Positions 8,575 to 16,211 of a stretch of 52,673 bases of DNA are shown here, piece after piece (the stretch's first letter is position 1; each line of letters opens with the position of its first letter). The notes beneath the pieces are model-generated. The model was not told where the DNA came from. It saw only the letters and a program-made list of their open reading frames with translations, and did not search any database. The translations under genes and the position numbers were made by a program. The DNA comes from JANXSF01 sp031394025 (GTDB taxonomy: Bacteria; Acidobacteriota; Terriglobia; Bryobacterales; Bryobacteraceae), in assembly GCA_031394025.1 (NCBI GenBank), contig JANMWO010000516.1, forward strand, positions 1 through 52,673, in the 5' to 3' direction.

Positions 8575-9225
8575 TTAGGCAGCGCCCGCGATATCTACAA
8601 ACTCGCTTTGCATGGCATACAGAGTCTGCATGGTTTTGGAGATTGTTTTACGCAAGGGTCGCAGGGCTGTCATGGCCGAAAGAACACGTTTTCTCGCAGT
8701 TTCTTTTTCACCCTTAAGAACAAGATCCAGCACCACGTTGGCTTCTGCTTCAAGGGAGACGGCTACCTGTTCCAAGTCGCGGAAGAGCTCGCCATCGGCA
8801 GTACTGAGGTCTTGAAACACTGTCTTCGCCAAAGCATAATCGTCGCGCTCGAATACCTCGTGGAACCATTTATCCAGACAGTCGTGATAGATTGACTCGA
8901 TTAAGTGACAGTGTCCACGACCGCGCATTACTTCCGTACTGAGACTGCCGCCATCGATATTGAGCAGAAGCAATGAATTCGCTTCGAGCGCATTTTGATC
9001 AATGCCCAGACTCAAATATAAGGCTGCAGCGTTATCCACCACCTGCAAAGTTTTGGCAACTTCTCCCAGGGCCTGGGCCAGTTTCAGAGCTGCTAGATCG
9101 GGCTTTGCCTTTAGCTTTTCGACGAGTTTGGCAATGACGCCGACACCCTTATCAATGTCATCGACAGCTTTGCCTGCAGCAACAAATCCTACACCTAATG
9201 CAAGCATCGAAATGGGTTCGGGCAT
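8575..9225 (-). CDS. uncharacterised helical cytosolic protein
   Basis: 216 residues, start ATG preceded by CTGGAG at good spacing. The N-terminus has a short hydrophobic Gly/Ala segment (SMLALGVGFVAAGKAV) without a cleavage site. The rest is predicted to be mostly helical, with heptad-like leucines at 30-70 and 120-215. An unusual RGRGHCHLIE motif lies near 101-110. I do not recognise a family. The arrangement (short hydrophobic head, helical body) resembles some membrane-associated or effector-like proteins, but that is a guess. It is flanked by repeats upstream and a DUF503 gene 51 bases away on the same strand. Confidence 0.7.
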   Translation of the reverse strand: MPEPISMLALGVGFVAAGKAVDDIDKGVGVIAKLVEKLKAKPDLAALKLAQALGEVAKTLQVVDNAAALYLSLGIDQNALEANSLLLLNIDGGSLSTEVMRGRGHCHLIESIYHDCLDKWFHEVFERDDYALAKTVFQDLSTADGELFRDLEQVAVSLEAEANVVLDLVLKGEKETARKRVLSAMTALRPLRKTISKTMQTLYAMQSEFVDIAGAA

Positions 9226-9276
9226 GGGGGACTCCAGATTGATGTTAAAGCCGCATCAAAATCAAAGTCAAGGGGA

Positions 9277-9564
9277 TTAATCCAACCATTCAAGACAGGT
9301 ATCGGTGAGCATGCCACCCAGAATGCTGGCGGCGTCACGTTCCACGGCTGCTAATACTTTGTTGGCAAAATCGCGACTGGTGGATACTGTGACGGCAGCA
9401 AGCGTGGCCCGTTGCCAAGTGTGTTCCCCATCAATTTCAGCAACGGAAACGTTGTGACGTTCGCGCAGACGGTCCTTCAATCCCTTCACGACGCTCCGCT
9501 TATCTTTCAGCGATTGGGCGTGGGGAATACTGATTTCCATGGTCATCACACCGATGACTGGCAT
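9277..9564 (-). CDS. DUF503 (YlxP-like) family protein
   Basis: 95 residues with the family's pattern: a short first strand, then IPHAQSLKDKRSVVKGLKDR and the central HNVSVAEIDGEHTWQRATLA. DUF503 proteins are small ferredoxin-like folds; B. subtilis YlxP lies in the nusA-infB-rbfA operon and is thought to be linked to translation. Here the gene stands away from any nusA/infB/rbfA neighbours. It starts ATG at 9564, 19 bases from the DUF3467 stop. Function unknown. Confidence 0.88.
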   Translation of the reverse strand: MPVIGVMTMEISIPHAQSLKDKRSVVKGLKDRLRERHNVSVAEIDGEHTWQRATLAAVTVSTSRDFANKVLAAVERDAASILGGMLTDTCLEWLD

Positions 9565-9583
9565 GTGGTTATTGTAGCAATGG

Positions 9584-9904
9584 TTAGGGTTTTATCTCGG
9601 GCACTTTAATCTCGCCGTTAATTTCTTCAAACCGATGGAGCATATCTCCCAACATTGAATGTAGGACCTTTGCTTGTGACCAGGCCAAAGCAATTGAGGC
9701 TAATTGTTCTATCCGATTGGTTGGTACATCGGACTCAGATGGAACCATCACGCTTTGTCGGGTAAGGTCATTGAACTCAAGCCGAACATCGTTACTGGTC
9801 CATGAAACATTGATGTGGTTTGAGTATGCCCGATAAACTCCGCCGGGCTGCTGAACCACAGTTACTTGAATATCTTTTGATTTTCCTGCTTCGCGTTTTG
9901 CCAT
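9584..9904 (-). CDS. DUF3467-like protein
   Basis: 106 residues from the ATG at 9904, which has GGAGAG six bases upstream; a GTG at 9916 is possible but lacks such a site. The pattern YSNHINVSWTSNDVRLEFND followed by a C-terminal helix (AKVLHSMLGDMLHRFEEING) fits DUF3467, a small family of unknown function that recalls a homodimeric beta-sheet plus helix. It follows the HigA-like antitoxin by 37 bases on the same strand and may be cotranscribed with the toxin-antitoxin pair. Confidence 0.75.
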   Translation of the reverse strand: MAKREAGKSKDIQVTVVQQPGGVYRAYSNHINVSWTSNDVRLEFNDLTRQSVMVPSESDVPTNRIEQLASIALAWSQAKVLHSMLGDMLHRFEEINGEIKVPEIKP

Positions 9905-9941
9905 AACACTCTCCACTGTTGGCTATCTTTACGATGGTTAC

Positions 9942-10508
9942 TTATAAATAAGCAGAGCTTACACTGGATCCAGTCCGAGGAATTATGGAAATTGAAGCCC
10001 CTGCCGCACTACTATTCGAGCCTAGTGAGGCTACCTTTGAAGAGCCGAGATTAGAAGCCTTGGTATCCACCTTGGAAGTCAAGATGCCGCATTGAGTTGC
10101 CTTATGTTCTGTGTCTGGTAAATCAGCGGTGGGAGGCCCACAATCTGCCAACCCTGCATCGTTACAAAAGTCGGGAACCTGAATAGACTCAGTTGAAAGT
10201 TTGGTTGTCCATTCCACAATCTCACTCAGTGGCGCAAAACGCACAACCAATCCCACGTCAAAAAACGAAGCGACTTTCTTCAAAGTGGTAATGCTCGGCT
10301 TGCCGTAGCGAGGATTCTCCATCCTGGACACTGCATTCTGACTGGTACCAAGTGCCTTCGCCAATTCATCCTGGCTGAGTCCAGCTCGCTGGCGCATCAC
10401 CCGTAATTGGAACGCGATCGTCTGGCCAATTTTGGAGCCAACAAAGGTGTCCCGATATTGCTTATTGTCTAATTTTTTTAGAAGACTCTGTTTAGACTGT
10501 AAACTCAT
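9942..10508 (-). CDS. XRE-family HTH regulator, HigA-like antitoxin with long tail
   Basis: The start is taken at the ATG at 10508 because GAGG lies seven bases upstream; the ATG at 10523 has no such site. Residues 32-86 form a lambda-repressor-type HTH (MRQRAGLSQDELAKALGTSQ, NAVSRMEN). A short conserved stretch follows (FDVGLVVRFAPLSEIVEW). The last 90 residues are low-complexity, rich in Ser and Ala, which is longer than usual for HigA antitoxins. The gene overlaps the toxin by 17 bases, the order expected of a higBA module. It probably represses the shared promoter upstream of the toxin. Confidence 0.85.
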   Translation of the reverse strand: MSLQSKQSLLKKLDNKQYRDTFVGSKIGQTIAFQLRVMRQRAGLSQDELAKALGTSQNAVSRMENPRYGKPSITTLKKVASFFDVGLVVRFAPLSEIVEWTTKLSTESIQVPDFCNDAGLADCGPPTADLPDTEHKATQCGILTSKVDTKASNLGSSKVASLGSNSSAAGASISIIPRTGSSVSSAYL

Positions 10509-10869
10509 AAAGTAGCCTCGCATTAATTTTTGCGAAATCTCTTCTTTTCGCTGCTCGATCCATTTCGTGCTTCAGATCTCTTTTCTTTTCGCACCCAGTC
10601 AGCAGTGTGAAGTCTTTCTTGTTAGGGCCGAAGAAACCAAACACACGGTAGGTTTTATCTTCCCCGTCAAATCGGATTTCGCCCATCCCCACATAATTGT
10701 CGCCGTGAAGAACATCAAATTGGGGGCGCGTCCAATACTTGCGTTCCACCACTTGAAGCATTTCAAGCGTCGCAATAAAATTGGTTTCAGCTTCAAATCC
10801 CAGTTCCGAGAGAAATCTGTCCATAGGTCGACCTCCGCCGGGTGCTGGACATGCTAAGATTCTCCACAT
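10492..10869 (-). CDS. HigB/Gp49-like toxin of the RelE superfamily
   Basis: 125 residues with the Gp49/HigB layout: an N-terminal strand (MWRILACP), helices (FLSELGFEAETNFIATLEML), and the core strand KTYRVFGFFGPNKKDFTLL, ending in a Lys-rich helix (CEKKRDLKHEMDRAAKRRDF). Such proteins are ribosome-dependent mRNA interferases held inactive by the HigA partner. The ATG at 10869 gives the full family N-terminus but has no ribosome-binding site. An internal ATG at 10824 has GGAGG seven bases upstream. The promoter just upstream would put the transcript start near 10867, favouring the internal start or a leaderless message. Confidence 0.8.
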   Translation of the reverse strand: MWRILACPAPGGGRPMDRFLSELGFEAETNFIATLEMLQVVERKYWTRPQFDVLHGDNYVGMGEIRFDGEDKTYRVFGFFGPNKKDFTLLTGCEKKRDLKHEMDRAAKRRDFAKINARLLYEFTV

Positions 10870-10873
10870 TTAG

Positions 10874-10902
10874 ATATTATCTCGTTTTTGGTGTCACATC
10901 AA
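10874..10902 (-). promoter_or_regulatory. sigma70-type promoter of the toxin-antitoxin operon
   Basis: On the minus strand, TTGATG (10902-10897), a 17-base spacer (10896-10880) and TAATAT (10879-10874) lie directly upstream of the toxin. The spacer contains one GGTGT half-site of the putative operator. Confidence 0.55.
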
Positions 10903-10932
10903 GCTATTTCAAGACGACACCGAATTTGGTGT
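10887..10932. promoter_or_regulatory. putative HigA operator
   Basis: A palindrome ACACC-GAATTT-GGTGT lies at 10917-10932. Its half TTTGGTGT recurs at 10887-10894 inside the promoter spacer. Such paired sites are typical of antitoxin autoregulation; binding is inference. Confidence 0.45.
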
Positions 10933-11079
10933 AAAAGACATTCCAACCCACATCTACCGAGGTGCATTTGCGCGTGGGAATACTGGTTAGTGTAGCAATG
11001 GGGGAGTTAGCGGTGGCCTCGCGCTTCATTTTCTGCAATAATCAACCCGGAAGACAATCAGACCTGGATCACAACTCAT

Positions 11080-11661
11080 ATGAAGATTAAATTATTATTT
11101 CTGTTCCCCACCTTGTTGGGATTAAGCAATGCTTTTGCCGTGGACGTGGCACCGGTGGACGATCAGATTGCTTCGGCAGTTTTGGCAGCTCCCAAAGAAC
11201 GGCGCGCGGCGGCTACTGTGCTTGGCTACAATGCCAAGGGTGAAATGCTGACGTTGCGCAAAGGCACCAATGAAATGGTCTGCCTGGCTGATGACCCGGC
11301 GGTAAAAGGGCTCAGCGTGGCCTGCTATCACAAGGATCTGGAACCGTTCATGGCTCGCGGTCGGGAATTGGCTGCGCAGTACAAAGGTAATGATCGGCAC
11401 GAACAGCGCTGGAAGGAAGTGGATGAAGGCAAAGTGAAAATGCCCCGTGAGCCCAGAATGCTGTATGTGCTTACCGGCAGCAGCTTTGATTCAGCTAAAG
11501 GTGAAATGGTTGATGCCTATTTGCGCTGGGTGGTTTACACACCCTATGCGACACCGGAATCCACTGGACTTACCACGACATCGGGCACTGCACCCTGGTT
11601 AATGTATCCGGGCAAGGCGGGGGCACACATTATGATCAGTCCGGCGAAAGAAAAGAAATAG
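11080..11661 (+). CDS. uncharacterised secreted protein
   Basis: 193 residues with a clear Sec signal peptide (KIKLLFLFPTLLGLSNAFA, cleavage near 20). The mature part has two cysteines (in MVCLADD and VACYHKD) that could form a disulfide, and a conserved-looking block MLYVLTGSSFDSAKGEMVDA followed by WVVYTPYAT and WLMYPG. I do not recognise a domain. It stands alone: the toxin operon diverges upstream and a decayed minus-strand frame converges downstream. It is probably periplasmic. No ribosome-binding site stands out before the ATG. Confidence 0.75.
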   Translation: MKIKLLFLFPTLLGLSNAFAVDVAPVDDQIASAVLAAPKERRAAATVLGYNAKGEMLTLRKGTNEMVCLADDPAVKGLSVACYHKDLEPFMARGRELAAQYKGNDRHEQRWKEVDEGKVKMPREPRMLYVLTGSSFDSAKGEMVDAYLRWVVYTPYATPESTGLTTTSGTAPWLMYPGKAGAHIMISPAKEKK

Positions 11662-11687
11662 TTAAACCACAACTTCGGTTACGTTTT

Positions 11688-12049
11688 TCATAGAACTCCT
11701 GAAGTTTTGAACTTGATAATCTGATCGATTGTCACATCGGCCTGAAGCTTTTTTGACTGCCTGATGTCGGAAGCATTTACCCCATGACGGCTGAGCTGCA
11801 CTAACTGAGGGACGGAAATCTTTCCCAGTAAGTTAGAAACATTCGCAATGTATTTTGGGCGTACCCCGTTGTTTTTCAATTCAATGATTTCGTCCACATC
11901 CAGATGGTTGTATCCGGAGTCATTTAACCAGCAAGAAATCCTTTATCGGGAGCGGTGAAGTGGGCCTTGACTGCCGTATGGAATGCCTTGGGACGACGAA
12001 GTTGCGCCAAGCCAGGGGACAGCAACGCGCCGAAACTTAAGGTGGCCAC
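11688..12049 (-). pseudogene. decayed gene: signal peptide plus 'GVxPxYI' repeat fragment
   Basis: Two minus-strand frames appear to be parts of one old gene. The upstream frame (about 12049 to 11924) encodes a signal-peptide-like stretch (FFNFLIVATLSFGALLSPGLAQ is spread over its start) and stops at 11924. The downstream frame (open from 11942 to 11688) encodes a repeated motif (VDEIIELKNNGVRPKYI, then LVQLSRHGVNASDI, then IIKFKTSGVL), as seen in helical repeats of some peptidase-linked proteins. A frameshift near 11925-11940 would join them. There is no ATG for either part. Confidence 0.4.
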
Positions 12050-12059
12050 GATGAGAAAG

Positions 12060-12088
12060 TTGAAAAACAGATCCTTGTCAACTATAAA
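12060..12088 (+). promoter_or_regulatory. probable recA promoter
   Basis: TTGAAA (12060-12065), a 17-base spacer and TATAAA (12083-12088) give a good sigma70-type match, about 200 bases upstream of recA. The leader in between contains no credible gene. I could not identify a LexA box. Confidence 0.5.
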
Positions 12089-12287
12089 ATTAATCGTTGA
12101 ATGAAACAGGGAAATCTGTAAGCAATCGTCCTACATTGGTAAACCCTGAAAACTTGGACACCACCGGTAGATTCAATTTCCCCAATACCTCTACCCGCGC
12201 TCATAGGAATATTCCTCCTACGGGCATACTCCATGGGATCTTCACACCTGGCAGAGACTCTTTCACCGCACCACCCACTTACATTGC

Positions 12288-13328
12288 ATGATCGATCTCA
12301 AAGAAAAATCCAAAGCGCTGGCCACCACCCTTGGTCAGATTGAAAAGACTTTCGGCAAAGGCTCTGTGGTCCGGCTGGGTGCGCGCGATTCCCTTATCCC
12401 TGTCGCAGTCATTTCAACGGGTTCCATCTCGCTGGATGTGGCTTTGGGTGTGGGTGGTCTGCCGCGTGGACGAATTATTGAAATCTACGGACCAGAATCT
12501 TCTGGAAAAACTACGGTTGCTTTAACCGTCATCGCCCAGGCCCAAAAGAACGGCGGCACAGCGGCTTTCATTGACGTGGAACATGCGCTTGATCCGCTTT
12601 ATGCCAATAAGTTAGGCGTCGATACCGATAACTTACTTGTCTCCCAACCGGACCATGCGGAACAGGCTTTGGAAATCGCCAATACGTTGATCGCATCGGG
12701 GGCCATTGACGTCCTGGTGGTTGATTCCGTTGCGGCACTGGTTCCCAAGTCGGAACTGGAGGGCGAAATGGGCGATTCATCGATTGGTGTGCAGGCCCGA
12801 TTGATGTCGCAAGCCATGCGTAAACTCACCGGAGTGTGTTCCAGAACGGGCACCTGCCTCATTTTCATCAACCAGATCCGCGAAAAGATCGGCGTGATGT
12901 TTGGGAGTCCAGAGACCACTTCCGGGGGGCGAGCGTTAAAGTTCTTTTCCAGTGTCCGACTGGATATTCGTCGTTTAGCGGCGATCAAAGAAGGGGAAAC
13001 CGTTGTGGGCAACCGCACCAAAATCAAGGTGGTGAAGAACAAAGTGGCCCCACCGTTTCGCGAAGTGGAAGTGGACATTTTGTATGGCCTGGGCATTTCC
13101 CGCGAAGGCGATCTGCTGGACCTGGGCGTGGTTCAAGGGCTGGTGGAAAAGAGTGGATCCTGGTATAGCTATCACGGGGAACGAATTGGGCAAGGTCGCG
13201 AAAACGCTCGTACTTACATGCGCGAACATGAAGAACAGGCCATTCGCTTAGATGCCGAGTTGCGTGCTGCACTGAGTTTGCCGCAACCCATTGTTGAACC
13301 GGAATTCGCGTTAGCGGCCAATAATTAA
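12288..13328 (+). CDS. recA: recombinase RecA
   Basis: 346 residues, the usual RecA length. The Walker A motif GPESSGKT is at 68-75. AAFIDVEHALDP and LVVDSVAALVPKSELEGEMG follow, then loop L1/L2 regions (GLQ-type SSIGVQARLMSQAMRKL; FINQIREKIGVMFGSPETT). It forms ATP-dependent filaments on single-stranded DNA for recombination and promotes LexA cleavage. The C-terminal tail is less acidic than in E. coli. No recX gene is adjacent. A hairpin follows the stop codon, so it is probably monocistronic. No strong ribosome-binding site precedes the ATG. Confidence 0.98.
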   Translation: MIDLKEKSKALATTLGQIEKTFGKGSVVRLGARDSLIPVAVISTGSISLDVALGVGGLPRGRIIEIYGPESSGKTTVALTVIAQAQKNGGTAAFIDVEHALDPLYANKLGVDTDNLLVSQPDHAEQALEIANTLIASGAIDVLVVDSVAALVPKSELEGEMGDSSIGVQARLMSQAMRKLTGVCSRTGTCLIFINQIREKIGVMFGSPETTSGGRALKFFSSVRLDIRRLAAIKEGETVVGNRTKIKVVKNKVAPPFREVEVDILYGLGISREGDLLDLGVVQGLVEKSGSWYSYHGERIGQGRENARTYMREHEEQAIRLDAELRAALSLPQPIVEPEFALAANN

Positions 13329-13331
13329 AGC

Positions 13332-13386
13332 ACGCCCCCATAAGGTGATGATGTCCTGAAAAAGTCTAATTCTGTGGGGGCGTTTA
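13332..13386 (+). terminator. hairpin after recA
   Basis: ACGCCCCCA (13332-13340) pairs with TGGGGGCGT (13375-13383), a 9-bp GC stem with a 34-base loop and a short T-run. It is a likely transcription end for recA, though the loop is long for an intrinsic terminator. Confidence 0.5.
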
Positions 13387-13516
13387 ACTCCGTTGATTTG
13401 AAATGTTGGGTGATTTACCCCACCGGGACTCGCGAACAAGTCAGGAAAATATCGTATTTTGCTCATACTTTGGCTTCAAAGCAATTGGTCCTTGAAGTGC
13501 TAAGCTAAAGTAGTAG

Positions 13517-13876
13517 ATGAACACCGCAGTCAAATACGGAATTGCAACACTGGTCATCACCATTCTTCTGTCCAGTCCCCTGTGTATCTGTCTGGGATCA
13601 AGCATGAAGGCCGCTGGTCCTCCAGTACCGCCCTGCCACCCTACTCAATCAGCTCCAAATAAAGACGACTGCACAAAACCGAGTTGCATCTTCATCGATT
13701 CCCTCACACCACCTCTTGAGGCGGCAAAAATGGATGTAGCCGCCGTGCCCTGCGAACTGCCTTTTATTGCAATGTCGATTGGGATTCAGCCTTCCTTACT
13801 AAAGGCTCCTACCTTTCGGGTGGCGATGTTCACCCTGCATGACCGGGTTGTCACCTTTCACCAATTCCTAATCTGA
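13517..13876 (+). CDS. small secreted Cys-rich protein, first gene of the envelope operon
   Basis: 119 residues. A hydrophobic N-terminal signal or anchor (GIATLVITILLSSPLCICLG) is followed by a Cys/His-containing segment (PCHPTQSAPNKDDCTKPSC) that could bind a metal ion, and a second hydrophobic patch further on (LPFIAMSIGIQPSLL). The family is not recognised, but small Cys-His proteins of this kind often lead metal-resistance operons. It lies 67 bases before the beta-barrel gene on the same strand. A metal role is inference. Confidence 0.65.
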   Translation: MNTAVKYGIATLVITILLSSPLCICLGSSMKAAGPPVPPCHPTQSAPNKDDCTKPSCIFIDSLTPPLEAAKMDVAAVPCELPFIAMSIGIQPSLLKAPTFRVAMFTLHDRVVTFHQFLI

Positions 13877-13943
13877 AAATCCATCTCCGTTACTAAGCCC
13901 CCGCGCGCGTGAGCTAGCGCGAAATTGCGTCAGGAGATGTCTT

Positions 13944-15131
13944 ATGAAAACAGCAACGGTTCTGTTCGCCGTGGCTATTCTTGCATCCGCAAGGATGACC
14001 GGCCAGGATCCAGCAAAAGTGGAAGCTGAACAAGATCCATTTGCGGGTCTGCCTGTAAAATCGCAACCACAAACACAGCAGGATGGCTCCCCGTCGACCA
14101 AATCCTGGATTCGAACTCTATTCACTGATAACTTCGGCTTCAGGAAGGAAGTTATGTCTCAGTTCACAACGAATGAGGATGGCCAAGGTGCCAGCCGCCA
14201 ATCCATTGGCTTTGAGGTGTTGAAGAAGTTTTCTACCGGCACATCCACCGTGGCCAGCTTCAACTTGCAAGGGCGCCTTGTGCGGCGCGACGGCTTTAAT
14301 CCTGTTCAAAACGACATGGAAGGAGAGAACCGTGCGGGCTGGGCCTTTGAGTATCACAACCTGTACCTGGACCTTTACAACGTGCTGAATCCTTTCTTGA
14401 ACGAACAGCAAAAGGGTGACAATATTGGGCGATTCAACCTGCGTGCAGGACGGTTCTATGTTCCCTTTGGTTTGAACTTACAAACAGATACACACGGAAC
14501 CGTACTGCAGCTTTCCAACGACCGTAACTTTGGATTCGAACGCGATTGGTACACCGGACTTTGGGGATCGTTGAATAAGCATCTGAATTATGACGCCTAT
14601 TATTTGGCCGGTTCCGGTTACGATCTGAAATTCAAGGGGCAACGTGGGCTGGCTGCGGTACGCATCAGTCTGGCAAATCAATACAGCAATGAACACGGCT
14701 TGGAGGGTGGCTTTTCCTTATTAGGAGGGGAGCGATTGTCCATGGATAGGATGAAACCGGGCAAGATAGAAACCCAGCGCGTTGGCCTGGATGGAAGATA
14801 TCGGCGAGCCGTACCCACGGGCTTAATCACATTCACCAATGAATTGAGCGGTGGAAAAGATGCGCGAACCCCGGTGTTCATGCAACTCCACCAGGCAGAT
14901 TACTTGCATGCCTCACGACGATGGGGAGTGGCCACACAATATCGACGTTTCCGCGAATCAGATGCAAGGGCTGACGCCTCCTTGATTGGGGAGTTCACCT
15001 GGTACTTCCGCAACGACGTTGGGAACTCAAATTTACATTGGATCAAAGCCAATATCGAGCGTCGTCTGGAGCGCATGCGGCCAGAGTTACCCAGCACAGT
15101 TTTCACGCTTCAATATTATTTTTACCGGTAA
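13944..15131 (+). CDS. outer membrane beta-barrel protein
   Basis: 395 residues with a signal peptide (cleavage near 21, SARMTG). The mature protein has a short Gln/Pro-rich head, then alternating amphipathic strands with frequent aromatic girdle residues (NLYLDLYNVL, RAGRFYVPFG, DAYYLAGSGYDLKF), ending in an aromatic-rich last strand (FTLQYYFYR). This fits an outer-membrane porin or channel. A ribosome-binding site AGGAG precedes the ATG. In this operon it could be the outer-membrane exit or entry channel for whatever the ABC transporter handles. Confidence 0.75.
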   Translation: MKTATVLFAVAILASARMTGQDPAKVEAEQDPFAGLPVKSQPQTQQDGSPSTKSWIRTLFTDNFGFRKEVMSQFTTNEDGQGASRQSIGFEVLKKFSTGTSTVASFNLQGRLVRRDGFNPVQNDMEGENRAGWAFEYHNLYLDLYNVLNPFLNEQQKGDNIGRFNLRAGRFYVPFGLNLQTDTHGTVLQLSNDRNFGFERDWYTGLWGSLNKHLNYDAYYLAGSGYDLKFKGQRGLAAVRISLANQYSNEHGLEGGFSLLGGERLSMDRMKPGKIETQRVGLDGRYRRAVPTGLITFTNELSGGKDARTPVFMQLHQADYLHASRRWGVATQYRRFRESDARADASLIGEFTWYFRNDVGNSNLHWIKANIERRLERMRPELPSTVFTLQYYFYR

Positions 15132-15140
15132 GGAGATTTT

Positions 15141-15824
15141 ATGAAAATCGTAATGTTCATTTTGGCCTTGTTGCTGCCACAGACCATGTTTGCAGCCATC
15201 GGCTGCACGCTGAGCAATCCGGCTGAGGACTTGAAGTACCTCTATCCGGAAATGACCACTTTCAAAGAAGACCTGAAAGAATTCCCCAGACTCACCGATG
15301 GTGCCGCACTTTTTAAGGGATTGAAGAGCCGTCTGGGCAGTGACTTGGACGCGATCTACGAGACTTACGAAACACCATATACGGTTTATAGCGTTTATAA
15401 AGGTGCCACCAAAATCGGCATTGTGCATGGTGTGAATGTGCCAGGCAAGGGCGGAGTCATTCAAGTGTTTCTATCGTTAGACCCTGCCACAGCGGAGATC
15501 CGCAGTTTCTTCTATCAACGCCTGGAAAGCCCTGCCGCGAAGCAGTTGCGGAGCAAGGAATTTCGAGCTCAATACGCGGGGCTTACTCTGGCCGATTTCT
15601 ACAAGCATGATTACTACGCTAAAGTGCAACCCGCATCGAAGGCCGATAAAGTGGCGGCGATCAAGCCCCCAGTGGTCGATGCCAATGGAAAGCCAGACTA
15701 TGAAGCCTCTGTACGAGGCATTCGAAAGAACTTGATTCTGCTTGACTACTTTATCTACGGACAACGTTTCGAGCCATTTTTTGTAAGAGCCCAGCAAGCG
15801 GTTGGGAAAAATCAGAGTAAGTAA
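15141..15824 (+). CDS. periplasmic FMN-binding-domain-like protein
   Basis: 227 residues; AAGGAG lies before the ATG, nine bases after the previous gene. The signal peptide ends TMFAAIGC, so cleavage may be by signal peptidase I or at a weak lipobox. The segment YSVYKGATKIGIVHGVNVPG followed by GGVIQVFLSLDP and ESPAAKQLRSKEFRAQYAGL resembles the RnfG/NosR FMN-binding domain, including an ES/TP turn, but the covalent FMN Ser/Thr-Gly-Ala-Thr site is absent. It may bind a cofactor or act as a periplasmic partner of the ABC transporter encoded just downstream. Confidence 0.6.
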   Translation: MKIVMFILALLLPQTMFAAIGCTLSNPAEDLKYLYPEMTTFKEDLKEFPRLTDGAALFKGLKSRLGSDLDAIYETYETPYTVYSVYKGATKIGIVHGVNVPGKGGVIQVFLSLDPATAEIRSFFYQRLESPAAKQLRSKEFRAQYAGLTLADFYKHDYYAKVQPASKADKVAAIKPPVVDANGKPDYEASVRGIRKNLILLDYFIYGQRFEPFFVRAQQAVGKNQSK

Positions 15825-15834
15825 GGAGTAACTG

Positions 15835-16206
15835 ATGAAAACCATTTTAAGTTTATGCGTAGTAATCCTTGTGGTGGCGGGGGTGCTAGGTTGGCGCGCC
15901 ATGCAGGCTCCCACAAAATTTGGGGAATTTACAGGCGCAGGGAAAGTACGAGTGGAAGATTTGATTGCACGACCCAAGGAATTTCTCGGCAAGACGGTGC
16001 TGGTTGAAGGAGAAATTCGGGATCAGTGCAAAGCCATGGGCTGCTTTTTCTTTTTCGTTGCCGGGGAAAAAACCCTACGCATTGACCTGCAACAGGTAGC
16101 CATGACTGCCCCTATGAGTGAGGGCCGTGCGGCTGTTGCAGAAGGGCAACTGGAAACCTTTGGAGACGGTTACCAACTGGTAGCCAACGCAGTGGAGTTT
16201 AGGTGA
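15835..16206 (+). CDS. membrane-anchored OB-fold-like (DUF4920-like) protein
   Basis: 123 residues. One N-terminal membrane anchor (SLCVVILVVAGVLGW), then a small beta-rich domain: VEDLIARPKEFLGKTVLVEG, IRDQCKAMGCFFFFVAG and EGQLETFGDGYQLVA. The CxxxxC pair (QCKAMGC) is conserved in DUF4920-type proteins and could hold a metal or disulfide. It lies 10 bases after the FMN-like gene and overlaps the possible GTG start of the permease. It is probably periplasmic. Confidence 0.65.
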   Translation: MKTILSLCVVILVVAGVLGWRAMQAPTKFGEFTGAGKVRVEDLIARPKEFLGKTVLVEGEIRDQCKAMGCFFFFVAGEKTLRIDLQQVAMTAPMSEGRAAVAEGQLETFGDGYQLVANAVEFR

Positions 16207-16211
16207 ATCTT

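Noticed and set aside
12097..12291. 64-codon plus-strand frame running into recA
   Set aside because: No ribosome-binding site, no family resemblance, and it lies in the recA leader.
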